From: Halioxenophilus sp033283405
GTDB lineage: Bacteria; Pseudomonadota; Gammaproteobacteria; Pseudomonadales; Cellvibrionaceae
DNA: 64,000 nt
Assembly: GCF_033283405.1 (NCBI RefSeq)
Contig: NZ_JAWMQR010000001.1
Span: 496,001-560,000 of the forward strand
Reading direction: 5' to 3'
The notes below the pieces were generated by a model. The model did not search any database, was not told where the DNA came from, and saw nothing but the letters and a program-made list of their open reading frames with translations. Shown piece after piece: positions 1 through 7,771 of the stretch; position 1 is the stretch's first letter; each line of letters starts with the position of its first letter. A program made the position numbers and the translations under genes.

Positions 1-578
1 TGGGTGAAACTGATCTGCTCAGCATGTAGGTAGAGCCGAGCTGCGGGTAGTGTCAGTGGCGCGCCGTAGAGGGTGTCGCCCACAATTGGGTGGCCAATGT
101 GGGTCATGTGTACACGCAGTTGATGTGAGCGCCCGGTGACGGGCATCAGTCGTACCAATGTGCATTGCTGCGCTTCATCTCTTGCCAATACGCGATAGTG
201 GGTGAGTGAGGGTTTGCCGTTGGCAGCAACCATTTGCCGCGGCCGATTGGGCCAGTCACAAATCAGTGGCACATCCACTTCGCCCTCGTTAGGGTTCAAT
301 AGCCCCGTTACTACAGCCAAATATCGTTTGCCGATGGTTCTGGATTGAAATTGCCGGGCCAGGTGGCTAAGCGCTGCTTTTGATTGCGGTACCAGTAACA
401 GTCCGGAGGTGGGCATGTCCAAACGATGGACGATTTGGGAGTTGGGGTAATCTTTAAGTAGCCGGGTTAGGATGGAGTCTTTGTTTTCTGGTAGTCTGCC
501 AGGAACCGTTAGCAGACCACCGGGTTTGTTGACCACCAATAGATGATGATCTTTATGCAAAATTCTCAAATCTGTCAT
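1..578 (-). CDS. rluA: RluA-family 23S rRNA/tRNA pseudouridine synthase (partial, C-terminus off window)
   Basis: Isomerises specific uridines to pseudouridine in 23S rRNA and/or tRNA in the cytoplasm. Read from an ATG at 576-578 on the minus strand, the frame stays open for 192 codons to the left edge, so the C-terminus is missing. The translation begins MTDLRILHKDD and carries the family signature HRLDMPTSGLLL with its catalytic Asp, then GRSHQLRVHM and IGHPIVGDTLYG. RluA proteins are about 220 residues, so only some 25 to 30 residues are lost. It is transcribed divergently from holB. The exact subfamily (RluA dual-specificity or a close paralogue) cannot be fixed from the fragment. Confidence 0.85.
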   Translation of the reverse strand, partial: MTDLRILHKDHHLLVVNKPGGLLTVPGRLPENKDSILTRLLKDYPNSQIVHRLDMPTSGLLLVPQSKAALSHLARQFQSRTIGKRYLAVVTGLLNPNEGEVDVPLICDWPNRPRQMVAANGKPSLTHYRVLARDEAQQCTLVRLMPVTGRSHQLRVHMTHIGHPIVGDTLYGAPLTLPAARLYLHAEQISFT

Positions 579-681
579 TGATCCAACGCCCAACTAAATT
601 TATAGCCATAGTGCCCACCACATTCGGGATGCTGAACTTTACCGGGCACCAATATTTGCGACAACCCTTTGCTTTGAATCT

Positions 682-1647
682 ATGAGTAGTTCAACTGAAA
701 TTATTGTTCCCTATCCTTGGCAGCAGGGCATATGGCAGAGGCTTAATCAGCAGCGCAGCCAGAGTAAATTGCCCCATGCCACTCTATTCGCCGGCGTGGC
801 CGGCGTTGGTAAGGAGAACCTGGCCAAAGCACTGGCGCAGTTGCTTTTATGCCAAGCGCCCGAACATGATCTGGCGTGTGGCAGCTGTAAAAGCTGCCTA
901 TTACTTCAGGCACAAACCCATCCTGACTACCACCTGGTGATGCCTGAACCCGGCAAACAGATCAAAATTGAAGAGATCCGGATTTTGCAGGAATCGCTCA
1001 CTAAATCGGCGCAGCAGGGCGGTAGTAAAGTTGTGGTTATGGGGCCCGTGGAATCACTCAACAGCAATGCTGCCAATGCTTTCCTCAAGACTTTAGAAGA
1101 GCCAACAAGTAATACTTTTTTAGTGCTTTTTTCCCATCAGATTAGCGGCGTTATGCCGACCATTCGCAGCCGCTGCCAAATTCAGCAACTCGGGGTACCC
1201 GACCTCAACCAAAGCCGCGAATGGCTGAGCCAGATTGCCGGTGAACGCGCCCAGACGCTATTGGATACCGCAGCCGGAATACCGCTTAAGGCGCTGGCGT
1301 TGCTCGATGCTGATACTTTGGAAACACGCCATTCCGTTTTGCTGCTGCTACAAAAGCTAGAACAACAGCAGTTGGGCCCGGTCGCCTGTGCTGGTCAATT
1401 AAAGAGCTACAGTTTAGAGACCATCTGTCTGCTGCTAACGGAGACCATGGAAAAACGAATCCGAACGCTCTATGAGCGGGAAGAGGCCAACTCCAGCCAA
1501 CCGCTGGCTCAGGCTTTGCTGCAACTGCGCGGTAAAGTGGTGAGGCTGTTAGAACGGCTGCGGCGCGGTAGCAACCCCAACCAGCAGCTTGCATTGGAAG
1601 AGGTGTTGATCGATTATTCCCGCGTTTTCACCGTACGAATGAGATAG
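682..1647 (+). CDS. holB: DNA polymerase III subunit delta'
   Basis: Stator subunit of the clamp loader, which places the beta sliding clamp on primed DNA. The 321-residue length fits the family. A P-loop remnant GVAGVGKE lies at residues 38-45. A zinc-binding cysteine set follows (C57, C66, C69, C72), and an SRC motif is seen in TIRSRCQ. The order holB-pilZ-tatD is the usual Pseudomonas-type arrangement and supports the call. However, tmk, normally directly upstream, is replaced by a divergent rluA-type gene. No clear Shine-Dalgarno sequence precedes the ATG at 682. That ATG is kept because the N-terminal sequence (YPWQQGIW) aligns with the usual HolB beginning. Confidence 0.93.
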   Translation: MSSSTEIIVPYPWQQGIWQRLNQQRSQSKLPHATLFAGVAGVGKENLAKALAQLLLCQAPEHDLACGSCKSCLLLQAQTHPDYHLVMPEPGKQIKIEEIRILQESLTKSAQQGGSKVVVMGPVESLNSNAANAFLKTLEEPTSNTFLVLFSHQISGVMPTIRSRCQIQQLGVPDLNQSREWLSQIAGERAQTLLDTAAGIPLKALALLDADTLETRHSVLLLLQKLEQQQLGPVACAGQLKSYSLETICLLLTETMEKRIRTLYEREEANSSQPLAQALLQLRGKVVRLLERLRRGSNPNQQLALEEVLIDYSRVFTVRMR

Positions 1648-1736
1648 CCAGTTCGGTTTCCCGCAAATTTTCGACTACACTTAACGATGGGCTTGTGGTA
1701 AGCCAATCAAACAGTTAGATGAGATAGAGACTATCA

Positions 1737-2090
1737 ATGAAAGGACTAGGTGGCGGCGCTCGCAATGGTATTTTATCGCTGACGATAAAAGACAAGGCTG
1801 TATTGTACGCGGCTTACATGCCATTTGTTAAAAATGGTGGTTTGTTCATACCCACGGCCAAAAGTTATAACCTCGGCGACGAAGTGTTTATGTTGCTCAA
1901 CCTTATGGATGAGCCCGAGAAGATCCCTGTAGCCGGTAAAGTGATCTGGGTTACGCCTAAAGGTGCCCAGGGCAATCGTGCTGCCGGCATTGGCGTTCAA
2001 TTCAATGATCAGGACGATGCCGCCAACCGCAAGATTGAGACTTATCTCGCCGGCGCGTTGGAATCCGACCGACTGACCCATACAATGTAG
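1737..2090 (+). CDS. pilZ: PilZ-family type IV pilus assembly protein
   Basis: Small cytoplasmic protein required for type IV pilus biogenesis in pseudomonads. The 117-residue product matches the founding PilZ in length and sequence style (GNRAAGIGVQF, KVIWVTPKG). The N-terminal RxxxR and the D/NxSxxG motifs that bind cyclic di-GMP in most PilZ domains are absent: the corresponding segment reads NGGLFIPT. That is typical of the true pilus protein, so it probably does not sense the nucleotide itself. It sits between holB and tatD, as in Pseudomonas, probably in one transcript. The ATG at 1737 follows a weak purine stretch (gagatagaga). Confidence 0.92.
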   Translation: MKGLGGGARNGILSLTIKDKAVLYAAYMPFVKNGGLFIPTAKSYNLGDEVFMLLNLMDEPEKIPVAGKVIWVTPKGAQGNRAAGIGVQFNDQDDAANRKIETYLAGALESDRLTHTM

Positions 2091-2148
2091 CCATCCAGCT
2101 CCCGTCGGGGAGTTTCTCAAAATCCCCTTTCACAAAAAGAGCAGAGAC

Positions 2149-2925
2149 ATGCTTGTAGATTCCCATTGCCATTTGGATCGGTTGGATTTAACTCCCTATG
2201 GTGGTGACCTAGACAAACTCATCGCCGCCGCCCAGGAGCGCGGTGTCGACCGGATACTCTGTATCGCCATCAGTGTTGAAAATAGGGCCGCTGTACAGCA
2301 GTTGGCTGATCAATACGAGATGGTATATGCCTCCACCGGTGTTCACCCACTCGATATCGATGCCGGCCGGGTATCGATTGATGATCTCTGCCAGTGGGTA
2401 CAGGGTCATACCAAAACCGTGGCCATTGGCGAGACCGGGCTCGATTATTATTACGACGACAAAAACAAGCTGGCACAGCAGGAGTCATTTGTCGTTCACT
2501 TACAGGCGGCGGGAATCACCAAGACCCCGGTTGTGGTACATACCCGTAACGCTAAGCAGGACACACTGGCCCTGATCCGTGAACATGGCGACCTTGAGAG
2601 CGCGGGGGTTTTACACTGCTTTACGGAAGATTGGGATATGGCCAAAAAGGCCATCGACATGAACTATTACATTTCGATTTCTGGCATTGTTACCTTTAAA
2701 AATGCCGGAAACGTGCGCGAAGTGGTTAAAAACATACCGCTAGAACGCTTGTTGATAGAAACTGACGCGCCCTATCTGGCACCGGTACCCCATCGGGGCA
2801 AGCGCAATGAGCCCAAGTATGTGCGGGAAGTGGCGGAATACATCGCTGAGTATCGTGGCCTTTCGCTCGCGGAATTGGCTAAAATCACCAGCGATAACTT
2901 TGACCATTTGTTCTTAAAAGCCTAG
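2149..2925 (+). CDS. tatD: TatD-family metal-dependent deoxyribonuclease
   Basis: Amidohydrolase-fold metal-dependent nuclease of the TatD/YcfH family, linked to 3'-5' DNA trimming and D-aminoacyl-tRNA handling in homologues. The 258-residue protein shows the metal ligands in order: DSHCHLD near the N-terminus (HxH at residues 6 and 8), GETGLDYYY, HTRNA, HCFTE, and the final Asp in ETDAPYLAPVP. It follows pilZ by 58 bp and ends in a CTAG shared with the convergent glycosyltransferase, so the two stop codons overlap. Which member of the TatD paralogue set it is (TatD, YcfH, YjjV) is not certain. The holB-pilZ linkage favours YcfH. Confidence 0.9.
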   Translation: MLVDSHCHLDRLDLTPYGGDLDKLIAAAQERGVDRILCIAISVENRAAVQQLADQYEMVYASTGVHPLDIDAGRVSIDDLCQWVQGHTKTVAIGETGLDYYYDDKNKLAQQESFVVHLQAAGITKTPVVVHTRNAKQDTLALIREHGDLESAGVLHCFTEDWDMAKKAIDMNYYISISGIVTFKNAGNVREVVKNIPLERLLIETDAPYLAPVPHRGKRNEPKYVREVAEYIAEYRGLSLAELAKITSDNFDHLFLKA

Positions 2926-4025
2926 CTACCAAAGGCCTTCAATTTAAATTCCTCTAGGCGCTGCAGTTGGGCGAAATCTTCACCGTGATTGGTTCGCACC
3001 TCACCCCATAGCTCACTGGCCAAGTCCGTTAATGACTCTTCAGTCCAGACGCCCTGGTGTATCCAATTAACGATCGCCCCCGCCACATTGGGGTAGTGCA
3101 TGGTGACGTTGGGCTGGTTCTCCAGCCACTCCTGCACCGCATCTGTAGAGAGAGTGTTCATCACTTTGCCAAGCCCAAGTTGAGCTAACGCTTCGGCGTT
3201 GGAAAGCTGTTCCATCTGCCCATACAGGGGTTTTACCAGCAGCTTTTTACCCAAATCGAGCGCTTCACTGGCCAACTCGAAACCGGCATTACAGATCACA
3301 CCATTGGCGGTGGCCAAGTCCTGTTTGAAACCCTCCCGGCTGAGTGGCCGGTATTGGATATTGCCCTCAGCCTTTGCTGCTTCAAACTCACCATAGTAGG
3401 TGAATTGATAACCGGAGATAGGCTCGAGCATCGCTTGTACCTTGGCGGGGTCTTCGAAACCCAGATAAACCAGTATCTTATTTTCGATCACCCCGTTTGT
3501 TTGGGGTGGGGTATCGGCAATAGGGGGGAGTATTGGAGCGCCGAAATGGTGCCAATGTAAGCCAATACCCAGATTCACGGTGGCAAAGTGACGCATTATC
3601 GCTTCAGCCAGCCAATTATCTCCCTTCTTGGGGATGGCATGATGGAAAGCGTACTGATGGCCAACACCAATCACTGTTTTTTGGGCCCATTTACCTGCCC
3701 AAGCGGTGATGGGCTCGAAATCGGTGATAATGAGGTCGTATTGGCTAACGTCGAGATTGCGGATATCGCATAGAAGACGGCTGATGCTGTTGTGCTTTAA
3801 GGTGGCAAAGGGCGCCACCTTACCGGATTTGTGCAGAAAAGTTAGGCCGCCATAGCTCTGCCATTGGCCAAATGGCTCCATGTCAAAATACTTGTTACGC
3901 TCCCGGCCACTAAAAAGGAAATCGACCTGTGTGTCTGGGTGGTTTCGGAAGGCCGAAACCATTGCTCGTGCACGCGTGATATGGCCGTTTCCGGTGCCCT
4001 GCACGCCGTAAAGGATCTTCATCAA
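2922..4025 (-). CDS. MJ1255/VC2487-type glycosyltransferase
   Basis: Predicted cytoplasmic or membrane-associated glycosyltransferase of the GT-B type. The 367-residue protein begins MMKILYGVQGTGNGHITRAR; the glycine-rich GTGNGH loop and the later NAGFELASEAL and KPLYGQMEQLSNA segments are hallmarks of the MJ1255/VC2487 family, whose acceptor is not established. It lies 62 bp downstream of a PAP2 phosphatase gene on the same strand, so the pair could act on a lipid-linked sugar. That is inference only. The stop codon overlaps that of tatD in a shared CTAG, leaving no room for a terminator between the two convergent genes. Confidence 0.8.
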   Translation of the reverse strand: MMKILYGVQGTGNGHITRARAMVSAFRNHPDTQVDFLFSGRERNKYFDMEPFGQWQSYGGLTFLHKSGKVAPFATLKHNSISRLLCDIRNLDVSQYDLIITDFEPITAWAGKWAQKTVIGVGHQYAFHHAIPKKGDNWLAEAIMRHFATVNLGIGLHWHHFGAPILPPIADTPPQTNGVIENKILVYLGFEDPAKVQAMLEPISGYQFTYYGEFEAAKAEGNIQYRPLSREGFKQDLATANGVICNAGFELASEALDLGKKLLVKPLYGQMEQLSNAEALAQLGLGKVMNTLSTDAVQEWLENQPNVTMHYPNVAGAIVNWIHQGVWTEESLTDLASELWGEVRTNHGEDFAQLQRLEEFKLKAFGS

Positions 4026-4087
4026 TCAGCCTTTTAAAAACAAAAAACCTTGCTCAGCGGGCTGAGTGGTCAGTAAAACGATGGAGT

Positions 4088-4603
4088 CTATAGAAGGTAA
4101 TTTAATGTGAACAGACCACAACTTAATCCAAGCGTGGCTCCAGCCAGTGTATCGGTAGGAAAGTGAACTCCCAGCATCACCCGCGATGCTCCAACGGAGG
4201 CGGCCCAGGGAAGCAGAGCCCAGAAGAGCTGCGGAAAGAGCCCAGACAGTATAATTGTCATCATGAAGGCCGCCGACGTGTGGCCAGATGGAAAACTAAA
4301 TTGGTCGGAGGGTATGATTGCCGATTGGTAGTTGGGAATAGCTTCTGGCGGGCGATTGCGTTTAAAAAACTTCTTGATGAGGGTATAGAGAGTCCGCTCC
4401 AGAACAAATGCTGCCAGAAAGGCAGGGATTACAGCGTAATAGTTGTTCAACGCAAGAACGATCCCACACACAACGTAGAGCGGGCCGTCTGCTGTTTTTG
4501 ACACCCAACGACTCACTTCAACTAGTATCTCGTGGTTTTTACGCCGATGACACCAGTCGAAGGTGAGAAGATCGAAGTTGTGAATACTCTCCAGTAGCCT
4601 CAT
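4088..4603 (-). CDS. PAP2-superfamily membrane phosphatase
   Basis: Integral membrane lipid phosphatase, for example an undecaprenyl-pyrophosphate or phosphatidylglycerophosphate phosphatase. In 171 residues all three catalytic motifs are intact: K77 with R84-P85 (KKFFKRNRP), PSGH at 105-108, and SRxxxxxHxxxD as S140-R141, H147 and D151. Hydrophobic stretches surround them (LYVVCGIVLALNN, AFMMTIILSGLF, LFWALLPWAA, and the C-terminal segment). It heads a two-gene minus-strand unit with the glycosyltransferase and is divergent from the dUTPase gene. The substrate cannot be told from the sequence. Confidence 0.85.
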   Translation of the reverse strand: MRLLESIHNFDLLTFDWCHRRKNHEILVEVSRWVSKTADGPLYVVCGIVLALNNYYAVIPAFLAAFVLERTLYTLIKKFFKRNRPPEAIPNYQSAIIPSDQFSFPSGHTSAAFMMTIILSGLFPQLFWALLPWAASVGASRVMLGVHFPTDTLAGATLGLSCGLFTLNYLL

Positions 4604-4811
4604 CCAGGTCTTTCCTTTGTGGTATAAAGAAGCCCAAATTTATGATGCGACAATTAAACGAGCAAAATATGACCACAATATGACAGCTATGGCAGACCAC
4701 AGCAAATCGGATTTCAACTGCTAGCCCGATTGCGCAGCCGGTGTCGTGCGTAGGCAATCAACACTGTATCTTACTTTAACCAACTTAATCCCGAGACAAA
4801 GACCCTATCCT

Positions 4812-5441
4812 ATGAAGCAACAATTAGCTGATATGTTGGCATTGCAAGAAGAGATCAACCGGCAGGTTCATCCCAATTGGCGGGAACAGAACTTCGAATG
4901 GCACCGTGCTATCTGGATTGAATCTGCCGAATTACTGGATCACTACGGCTGGAAGTGGTGGAAGAAGCACTCTCCGGACCTGGGGCAAGTTCAACTGGAA
5001 CTCGTGGATATATGGCATTTTGCGTTGAGTATGGCGCTGCAGGAGCATCAGTCTCCGGATTCGGTCGTTACCCAATTGGCAGAGGATTTGGTACCGGTTG
5101 CCAATAGCGGTGCCGGTTTTGCCGAGGTTTTAGAACAGTTTGTAGCCAAGATTGTGGGTGACAAACAGTTCGACGTAAGCCTCTTTTCTCAACTGCTGAA
5201 CTTTGCCGAACTCTCATTTTCCGACCTCTACGAGATGTATATCGCCAAGAACATACTGAACCGATTTCGCCAGGATCATGGCTATAAAGAGGGCACATAC
5301 ATTAAGCAGTGGCAGGATAGGGAAGATAACGAACATCTCGCTGAGCTACTGGATACTTTCAAACAAAGCGGCTTTGAACTAGGCGAGACTAGCTTTTTTG
5401 ATTGGTTGTATGGCCAGTTGCAAAGTCGGTACCCCGGTTAA
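4812..5441 (+). CDS. all-alpha dUTP diphosphatase (dimeric dUTPase family)
   Basis: Probable dUTP/dUDP hydrolase of the dimeric all-alpha NTP-pyrophosphatase class, which keeps uracil out of DNA. The ATG at 4812 gives 210 residues beginning MKQQLADMLALQEEIN. An in-frame GTG at 4746 would add 22 residues with no family likeness and was not used. Metal-binding acidic pairs are visible: E37 and E40 in IWIESAELLDHYGWKWWK, and E63 and D66 in LELVDIWHF. This family is unrelated to the trimeric Dut and is known from trypanosomes, phages and scattered bacteria. It sits alone between the PAP2 unit and mdh. Confidence 0.82.
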   Translation: MKQQLADMLALQEEINRQVHPNWREQNFEWHRAIWIESAELLDHYGWKWWKKHSPDLGQVQLELVDIWHFALSMALQEHQSPDSVVTQLAEDLVPVANSGAGFAEVLEQFVAKIVGDKQFDVSLFSQLLNFAELSFSDLYEMYIAKNILNRFRQDHGYKEGTYIKQWQDREDNEHLAELLDTFKQSGFELGETSFFDWLYGQLQSRYPG

Positions 5442-5486
5442 TACCGTTTTTTTGATTCACAACGGTCGGTGACAGTAGCGAAAGAG

Positions 5487-5514
5487 GTGAAAAAAACTGT
5501 CATTGGCCTATAAT
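5487..5514 (+). promoter_or_regulatory. sigma70-like promoter of mdh
   Basis: A perfect TATAAT at 5509-5514 is preceded by GTGAAA (4 of 6 matches to TTGACA) at 5487-5492 with a 16-bp spacer. Transcription would start near 5521, exactly where a nested hairpin begins. Confidence 0.55.
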
Positions 5515-5525
5515 TGCCCACCTTC

Positions 5526-5550
5526 GACAGATAACCAGTCTCTGGCTGTC
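5526..5550 (+). promoter_or_regulatory. nested hairpin at the 5' end of the mdh leader
   Basis: GACAG (5526-5530) pairs with CTGTC (5546-5550), and inside it CCAG (5535-5538) pairs with CTGG (5542-5545). A 4-nt bulge lies on the left side and the loop has 3 nt. If transcription starts near 5521, this structure caps the mRNA 5' end and could stabilise it. Its role is unknown. Confidence 0.4.
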
Positions 5551-5584
5551 AAACTGAACACAAAACCACTATTGGAGATTTAAA

Positions 5585-6565
5585 GTGAAAGCACCAGTAC
5601 GCGTTGCTGTGACCGGAGCAGCAGGTCAAATTAGTTACTCTCTGCTTTTTCGTATTGCCGCTGGCGAGATGCTAGGCAAAGACCAACCTATAATCCTGCA
5701 AATGCTGGAAATTACTCCCGCACTGGGCGCTCTGAAGGGCGTTGCCATGGAGTTGGATGACTGTGCATTCCCATTGTTGGCCGGTATGGTTTGTACCGAT
5801 GACGCGAATGTTGCTTTCAAGGATGCCGATTACGCCTTGTTGGTTGGTGCTCGTCCACGTGGACCTGGTATGGAACGTAAAGATCTGCTGGAGGCCAATG
5901 CCGCGATCTTCTCCGTACAGGGTAAAGCCATTAACGACCACGCCTCGCGTGATATTAAGGTCTTGGTTGTTGGTAACCCGGCTAATACCAATGCACTTAT
6001 CGCTCAGCGAAACGCTCCTGATATCAACCCACGTCAATTCACCGCAATGACTCGTCTTGACCATAACCGTGCGATGACTCAACTCGCCGAAAAAACTGGT
6101 AAGACCATCAATGATGTTGAAAAACTGACGATTTGGGGTAACCACTCATCTACCCAATACCCTGACATTCATCAGACTAAAGTCGATGGTGCCAGCGCCA
6201 TGACCTTGATCGACCAAGCGTGGTACGAAAACGATTTCATTCCTACTGTCCAGCAACGCGGTGCGGCTATTATTGCAGCTCGTGGTGCGTCATCAGCAGC
6301 TTCTGCAGCGAATGCGGCCATTTTCCATATGCGCGATTGGGCTTTGGGTACGCCTGCTGGTGATTGGACCTCTATGGGTGTATACAGCGATGGCAGCTAC
6401 GGCATTGAAGCTGGCCTGATTTACTCTTTCCCTTGTGTTTGTAAAGATGGCGACTGGGAAATTGTTCAAGGCGTTGAGTTAAATGACTTTTCTAAGGGCA
6501 AAATGAAAGCCACAGAAGAGGAGCTGCAACAAGAGCGTGACGCTGTTAAGCACCTGCTGCCTTAA
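5585..6565 (+). CDS. mdh: malate dehydrogenase
   Basis: NAD-dependent oxidation of malate to oxaloacetate in the TCA cycle. The 326-residue protein is of the cytosolic-like MDH type, with a Rossmann loop TGAAGQI at 10-16, substrate-binding R92, R98 and R162, catalytic D159 and catalytic H187 (IWGNHSSTQYPD). The start is a GTG at 5585, supported by GGAG at 5574-5577 with a 7-nt spacer and by the family N-terminus. The usual Gly after GQI is Ser here (GQISYS). A sigma70-like promoter and a leader hairpin lie upstream. A perfect 13-bp inverted repeat follows the gene. Confidence 0.95.
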   Translation: MKAPVRVAVTGAAGQISYSLLFRIAAGEMLGKDQPIILQMLEITPALGALKGVAMELDDCAFPLLAGMVCTDDANVAFKDADYALLVGARPRGPGMERKDLLEANAAIFSVQGKAINDHASRDIKVLVVGNPANTNALIAQRNAPDINPRQFTAMTRLDHNRAMTQLAEKTGKTINDVEKLTIWGNHSSTQYPDIHQTKVDGASAMTLIDQAWYENDFIPTVQQRGAAIIAARGASSAASAANAAIFHMRDWALGTPAGDWTSMGVYSDGSYGIEAGLIYSFPCVCKDGDWEIVQGVELNDFSKGKMKATEEELQQERDAVKHLLP

Positions 6566-6615
6566 TTGCAAAAATGCTCCCGCCGGTGCAATATCCTAGT
6601 TGCCCCGGCCGTTGC

Positions 6616-6650
6616 CACAAACTGGTAGTAATAATTGCTACCAGTTTGTG
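6616..6650 (+). terminator. perfect 13-bp hairpin between mdh and bcp
   Basis: The arm CACAAACTGGTAG (6616-6628) pairs perfectly with 6638-6650 across a 9-nt loop. No T-run follows on the plus strand, so it may be a factor-assisted terminator for mdh, an mRNA 3'-end stabiliser or an operator for bcp. Confidence 0.5.
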
Positions 6651-6705
6651 AACAGGAGCGATGGAAAGCCAATGTTTCGCGGTTGATAAAACAAGGAATT
6701 CTGTA

Positions 6706-7179
6706 ATGCCTCACCCCAAAGTTGGTAACTTAGCGCCTACTTTTTCCCTCAAAAATCAAGATGGTAATACCATTAAGCTAAAAGACTTTCGAGGCGAAAA
6801 GGCGGTTGTCCTTTATTTTTACCCCAAAGCGCTCACTCCAGGCTGTACTACACAGGCGTGCGGTATACGGGATATTAAAGCTGAATTGGACAAGCGCGGT
6901 GTGGCCATCTTTGGTATTAGCCCGGATCCCGTAGCACGCTTACCAAAATTTATAGAAAAGCACTCCCTAAATTTCGACCTACTATCAGATGAAGATCATG
7001 CCGTGGCAGAAAAATATGGCTGTTGGGGTATGAAGAAGTTTATGGGAAGAGAGTTCATGGGCTTGATACGGACCACCTTTATTGTTGGTAAGGATGGCAA
7101 GCTACTAAAAATTATGGACAAGTTTAAAACAACTACACATCACGACGAGCTTCTATCAATTTTGGATGAGCTTGTTTAA
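6706..7179 (+). CDS. bcp: thioredoxin-dependent thiol peroxidase (BCP/PrxQ-type peroxiredoxin)
   Basis: Reduces hydrogen peroxide and organic hydroperoxides with thioredoxin as electron donor. With the ATG at 6706 the protein has 157 residues, the usual BCP length. AAGGA about 8 nt upstream supports this start over the in-frame ATG at 6661, which would add 15 unrelated residues. The active site reads ALTPGCTTQACGIRD, with peroxidatic C47 and resolving C52 five residues later, as in the atypical two-cysteine PrxQ class. The gene stands alone after mdh. A strong hairpin lies just upstream and a long AT-rich gap follows. Confidence 0.92.
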   Translation: MPHPKVGNLAPTFSLKNQDGNTIKLKDFRGEKAVVLYFYPKALTPGCTTQACGIRDIKAELDKRGVAIFGISPDPVARLPKFIEKHSLNFDLLSDEDHAVAEKYGCWGMKKFMGREFMGLIRTTFIVGKDGKLLKIMDKFKTTTHHDELLSILDELV

Positions 7180-7771
7180 CCATTAAGCACGAAAGCTGAA
7201 CTTCTACAGACATTTTTAGCCATAGGACTTGGTCTAAGAGGGTCCCCCAAAAATTACAGCTATTTTCTCAAGCGCTTGTTTATATGCTTAGTGACTTGTA
7301 ATCGGTTGCCAGATATCGATAGCAAATAGCAATATTTACAGCTACTGAAATTTTGTATTTACCGAGTGGTCAACTGAAACAATTGACCGTTGTTGTAGTG
7401 TTGTAAAAGTCATAACCTGCTTGCAGATGCCAAACAGAGGCGCCTTAAGTTAGTAAAAAAATCTAATATTATGTTCTTTTGTAATAAGAGTATTCTAATT
7501 TGATCTTTTTATTGAATTAATTGTTTCGCTTGTGGAAATTTCAGATATCTGCCAGCCAGTCTCATGTTAGACGGTTTTAAAACGTAAACCTCATCGTATA
7601 TTTCGGATTTGTTGGCGTAAAGGTTTACATGCTGTCGTTTTATATGCTGGTCATGGGGCGTTAATAACACTAGTTTGTACATACTTTAGGTGAAAGTCAT
7701 TTAACACGGTGTAGGACCATAAACCACGAAGTTTGAACTTTTTATTCATTGCGTGGTTCAGGAGCGTTTCG
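7180..7771. other. 592-bp gene-free AT-rich region
   Basis: No open frame with coding character is seen here. The region holds several inverted repeats: GGTCAA-N9-TTGACC (7368-7388), the palindrome GTTTTAAAAC (7574-7583), and GTAAACCT-N29-AGGTTTAC (7584-7628). It probably contains the promoter and operator region of the following GAF/AraC regulator. I could not assign a convincing -35/-10 pair. Confidence 0.5.
7584..7628. promoter_or_regulatory. inverted repeat GTAAACCT-N29-AGGTTTAC upstream of the AraC-type gene
   Basis: Perfect 8-bp arms lie at 7584-7591 and 7621-7628, about 145 bp before the regulator start. The spacing of three helical turns or more between half-sites would suit DNA looping or two bound dimers. 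The function is inferred only. Confidence 0.35.

Noticed and set aside
1737..2090. PilZ protein as a cyclic di-GMP receptor
   Set aside because: The RxxxR and D/NxSxxG motifs are absent, as in the founding pilus PilZ.
4746..4811. GTG start of the dUTPase
   Set aside because: The added residues are not family-like; the ATG at 4812 begins the recognisable sequence.
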